From Anaerolineae bacterium CG2_30_58_95 (GTDB lineage Bacteria; Chloroflexota; Anaerolineae; Anaerolineales; Villigracilaceae): a stretch of DNA of 6,633 bases. The stretch spans positions 1 to 6,633 of the forward strand of contig MNXK01000224.1 of assembly GCA_001872165.1 (NCBI GenBank), read 5' to 3'. Positions 5,475 to 6,633 of this stretch are shown here, in pieces. Both the position numbers and the translations under genes were made by a program. How positions within the stretch are numbered: position 1 is the first letter of the stretch; each line of letters opens with the position of its first letter. The notes beneath the pieces are model-generated. The model saw only the letters and a program-made list of their open reading frames with translations, did not search any database and was not told the origin of the DNA.

Positions 5475-5558
5475 ATGACCAGCATCCGCTTCGCCAATAA
5501 TAACGATAATGATAATGATAATCGGCCTCCAGCCGTTGGGCGAAGCCTGTCCGGTTAG
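5475..5558 (+). CDS. Attenuator leader peptide with Asn/Asp codon run, upstream of aspS
   Basis: A 27-codon frame starts at ATG 5475, with TGAGG (5465-5469) five bases upstream. It ends at TAG 5556-5558, followed at once by an in-frame TAA. The peptide begins MTSIRFA and continues NNNDNDNDN (codons at 5496-5522: AAT AAT AAC GAT AAT GAT AAT GAT AAT), so nine consecutive codons read only Asn or Asp. Such a run of regulatory codons directly before a synthetase gene is the signature of ribosome-mediated attenuation, as in trp, his and pheST leaders. Here the ribosome would stall when charged tRNA-Asn or tRNA-Asp is scarce. The peptide itself probably has no function. It sits between the aspS promoter and the terminator, and its first codons contain RNA segment 1, the run begins exactly where segment 1 ends, and segment 2 lies later in the same frame. 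Confidence 0.85.
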   Translation: MTSIRFANNNDNDNDNRPPAVGRSLSG

Positions 5559-5616
5559 TAAGGTACGTATACCAACCAATCGCCCAACGCAATCCAGCGG
5601 AGGGCGATTTATTTTT
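5488..5616 (+). promoter_or_regulatory. Ribosome-mediated transcription attenuator controlling aspS
   Basis: Four segments pair in mutually exclusive ways. Segment 1 GCTTCGCC (5488-5495) pairs with GGCGAAGC (5539-5546) in segment 2; eight perfect base pairs enclose the Asn/Asp codons. Segment 2 CGTTGGGCGA (5534-5543) pairs with segment 3 TCGCCCAACG (5580-5589), a perfect ten-pair antiterminator. Segment 3 AATCGCCC (5578-5585) pairs with segment 4 GGGCGATT (5602-5609), the terminator stem, followed by a T-tract. Inference: a ribosome stalled at the start of the run (5496-5510) hides segment 1, frees 2 to pair with 3, and aspS is transcribed. A ribosome that reaches the stop at 5556 overlies the 3' end of segment 2, and after its release 1:2 can form, so the terminator wins. 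A small hairpin, GGTT/AACC plus GGTA/TACC (5553-5577), folds the spacer between 2 and 3. No T-box specifier or GGUGG-type antiterminator is visible. Confidence 0.85.
5578..5616 (+). terminator. Intrinsic terminator of the aspS attenuator
   Basis: AATCGCCC (5578-5585) and GGGCGATT (5602-5609) form an eight-pair stem, extended past an AA/GA internal loop by CGC (5588-5590) and GCG (5597-5599) around the loop AATCCA. TTTATTTTT (5608-5616) follows directly. It ends one base before the aspS Shine-Dalgarno site GGAGG (5617-5621), so it must be regulated rather than the end of the HicB-like gene; otherwise aspS could not be expressed from the upstream promoter. Confidence 0.85.
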
Positions 5617-5626
5617 GGAGGCGGCT

Positions 5627-6633
5627 ATGTACAAAACTCATACTTGCGGCGAACTGCGCGCTGGACACGCCGGTCAGACCGTGACCCTGGCCGGCTGGGT
5701 GCACCGCCGCCGCGACCACGGCGGCGTGACCTTCCTCGACCTGCGCGACCGCTTCGGCCTCGTCCAGGTGGTCGCCAACCCCGACCTGCCCAAGGAGACG
5801 CTGGATCTCGTCTCGGATGTCCGCTTCGAGTGGGTGCTGCAAGTCACCGGCCTGGTGCAGAAGCGGCCGGCCGGCATGGTCAACCCGAAGATGGAAACCG
5901 GCGAGATCGAGGTGATCGCGCGCCAGGTCAAGGTGCTGAATCCGGCCAAACCGCTGCCGTTCATGGTCAGCAAGGAAGACGAGCCGATTGACGAGAATAC
6001 CCGTCTCAAGTACCGTTACCTCGACCTGCGCCGCGAAAAGATGCGCCGCAACCTGGAACTGCGCCACCGCGTGGTGAAGTTCATTCGCGATTATCTGGAC
6101 AAGCGCGGTTTCCTCGAAATCGAGACCCCCATCCTGTTCAAGACTACACCCGAAGGGGCGCGCGACTATCTCGTGCCGTCGCGTGTCCACCCGGGCGAGT
6201 TCTACGCCCTGCCGCAGTCACCCCAGCAGCTTAAGCAATTGCTGATGGTCGCTGGCATCGAGCGCTATTTCCAGATCGCGCGCTGTTTCCGCGACGAAGA
6301 CCAGCGCGGCGACCGCCAGCCGGAGTTCACCCAGCTTGACCTGGAAATGTCCTTCGTCGAACGCGAGGACGTGATGGCCCTGGCCGAAGGCCTGTTCACC
6401 GAATTGGTGGCCGAAGTTGTGCCCCACAAACGCCTGCTCGCCAGTCCCTGGCCAAGGCTGACCTACGAGGAAGCCATGCAGCGTTTCGGCAAGGACAATC
6501 CCGACATCCGCTTCGGCCTGGAACTCAAGGACATCACCGACCTGGCTCAAGGCTGCGGCTTCAAGGTTTTCGAGGCTGCCGTCGCGGCAGGCGGACACGT
6601 GCGCAGCTTCAACGCCAAAGGCCTGGGCGATTA
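5627..6633 (+). CDS. aspS: Aspartyl-tRNA synthetase, probably non-discriminating, 5' part (runs off right edge)
   Basis: AspRS activates aspartate with ATP and attaches it to tRNA in the cytoplasm. The 335 visible codons (of about 590 in bacterial AspRS) hold the N-terminal OB-fold anticodon-binding domain (about 1-105; [11 protein letters not shown] at 23-33), the hinge KYRYLDLRR (128-136), class II motif 1 (GFLEIETP, 161-168), the flipping loop [13 protein letters not shown] (174-186), the aspartate-site QSPQ (197-200), motif 2 ([20 protein letters not shown], 221-240) and the entry to the bacterial GAD insertion. Motif 3 is outside the window. His31 and Gly83 (in KRPAGM) match the residues tied to relaxed tRNA specificity; E. 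coli has Leu and Lys there. Such enzymes also make Asp-tRNA-Asn, which GatCAB amidates to Asn-tRNA-Asn. GGAGG (5617-5621) is five bases before the ATG. Expression is predicted to be controlled by the attenuator directly upstream. Codons are strongly GC-ending, unlike the AT-rich HicB-like pair. Confidence 0.97.
   Translation, partial: MYKTHTCGELRAGHAGQTVTLAGWVHRRRDHGGVTFLDLRDRFGLVQVVANPDLPKETLDLVSDVRFEWVLQVTGLVQKRPAGMVNPKMETGEIEVIARQVKVLNPAKPLPFMVSKEDEPIDENTRLKYRYLDLRREKMRRNLELRHRVVKFIRDYLDKRGFLEIETPILFKTTPEGARDYLVPSRVHPGEFYALPQSPQQLKQLLMVAGIERYFQIARCFRDEDQRGDRQPEFTQLDLEMSFVEREDVMALAEGLFTELVAEVVPHKRLLASPWPRLTYEEAMQRFGKDNPDIRFGLELKDITDLAQGCGFKVFEAAVAAGGHVRSFNAKGLGD

Noticed and set aside
5461..5626. 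A T-box riboswitch upstream of aspS
   Set aside because: No conserved T-box sequence or specifier-loop architecture is visible. The short translated ORF with Asn/Asp codons explains the terminator better.
5509..5991. A 160-codon plus-strand open frame starting in the leader
   Set aside because: It is out of frame with aspS, which encodes AspRS over the same bases, and the translation is low-complexity Arg/Pro/Gly.
5609..6190. A 193-codon minus-strand open frame opposite aspS
   Set aside because: It is antisense to a clear AspRS reading frame with conserved motifs. Long antisense frames are expected from GC-rich codon use.

Overview
The window looks like chromosomal DNA from a Chloroflexota bacterium, most likely Anaerolineae-like. 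This is an inference from three things: GC-rich genes with simple Shine-Dalgarno sites, several short dispersed-repeat families that I associate with Anaerolineae genomes (including one encoding the peptide ALSEVEG), and a DegS-type kinase fragment. I could not run a database comparison.

Left part, minus strand. A run of three polytopic membrane proteins reads leftward from about 4869 to 362: a GT87/DUF2029-like protein, then two PMT/ArnT-like glycosyltransferases. Gaps are tiny or negative (4 nt, then a 17-nt overlap), so they form one operon, probably making or decorating an extracellular or envelope glycan from lipid-linked sugars. The middle gene carries three in-frame inserts of dispersed repeat DNA, and a fourth repeat-like element lies at the 5' end of the third gene. 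Beyond the operon, a separate promoter (316-344) drives the start of a coiled-coil, DegS-like sensor kinase that runs off the left edge.

Centre, plus strand. A divergent promoter region near 4881-4935 separates the operon from an AT-rich stretch. That stretch holds an unrecognised 43-codon gene overlapping a HicB-like protein gene, with no recognisable HicA toxin.

Right part, plus strand. The 5' part of aspS (aspartyl-tRNA synthetase) runs off the right edge; no stop occurs in the window. It has His31 and Gly83, the residues expected of a non-discriminating enzyme that charges both tRNA-Asp and tRNA-Asn. The roughly 165-nt leader before aspS has every part of a classical ribosome-mediated transcription attenuator: an extended -10 promoter, a Shine-Dalgarno site, a 27-codon leader peptide with the run NNNDNDNDN, mutually exclusive 1:2, 2:3 and 3:4 RNA pairings, and a terminator hairpin with a T-tract ending directly at the aspS Shine-Dalgarno site. 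The Asn and Asp codons match the two amino acids whose charged tRNAs depend on a non-discriminating AspRS. This is the most important feature of the window.
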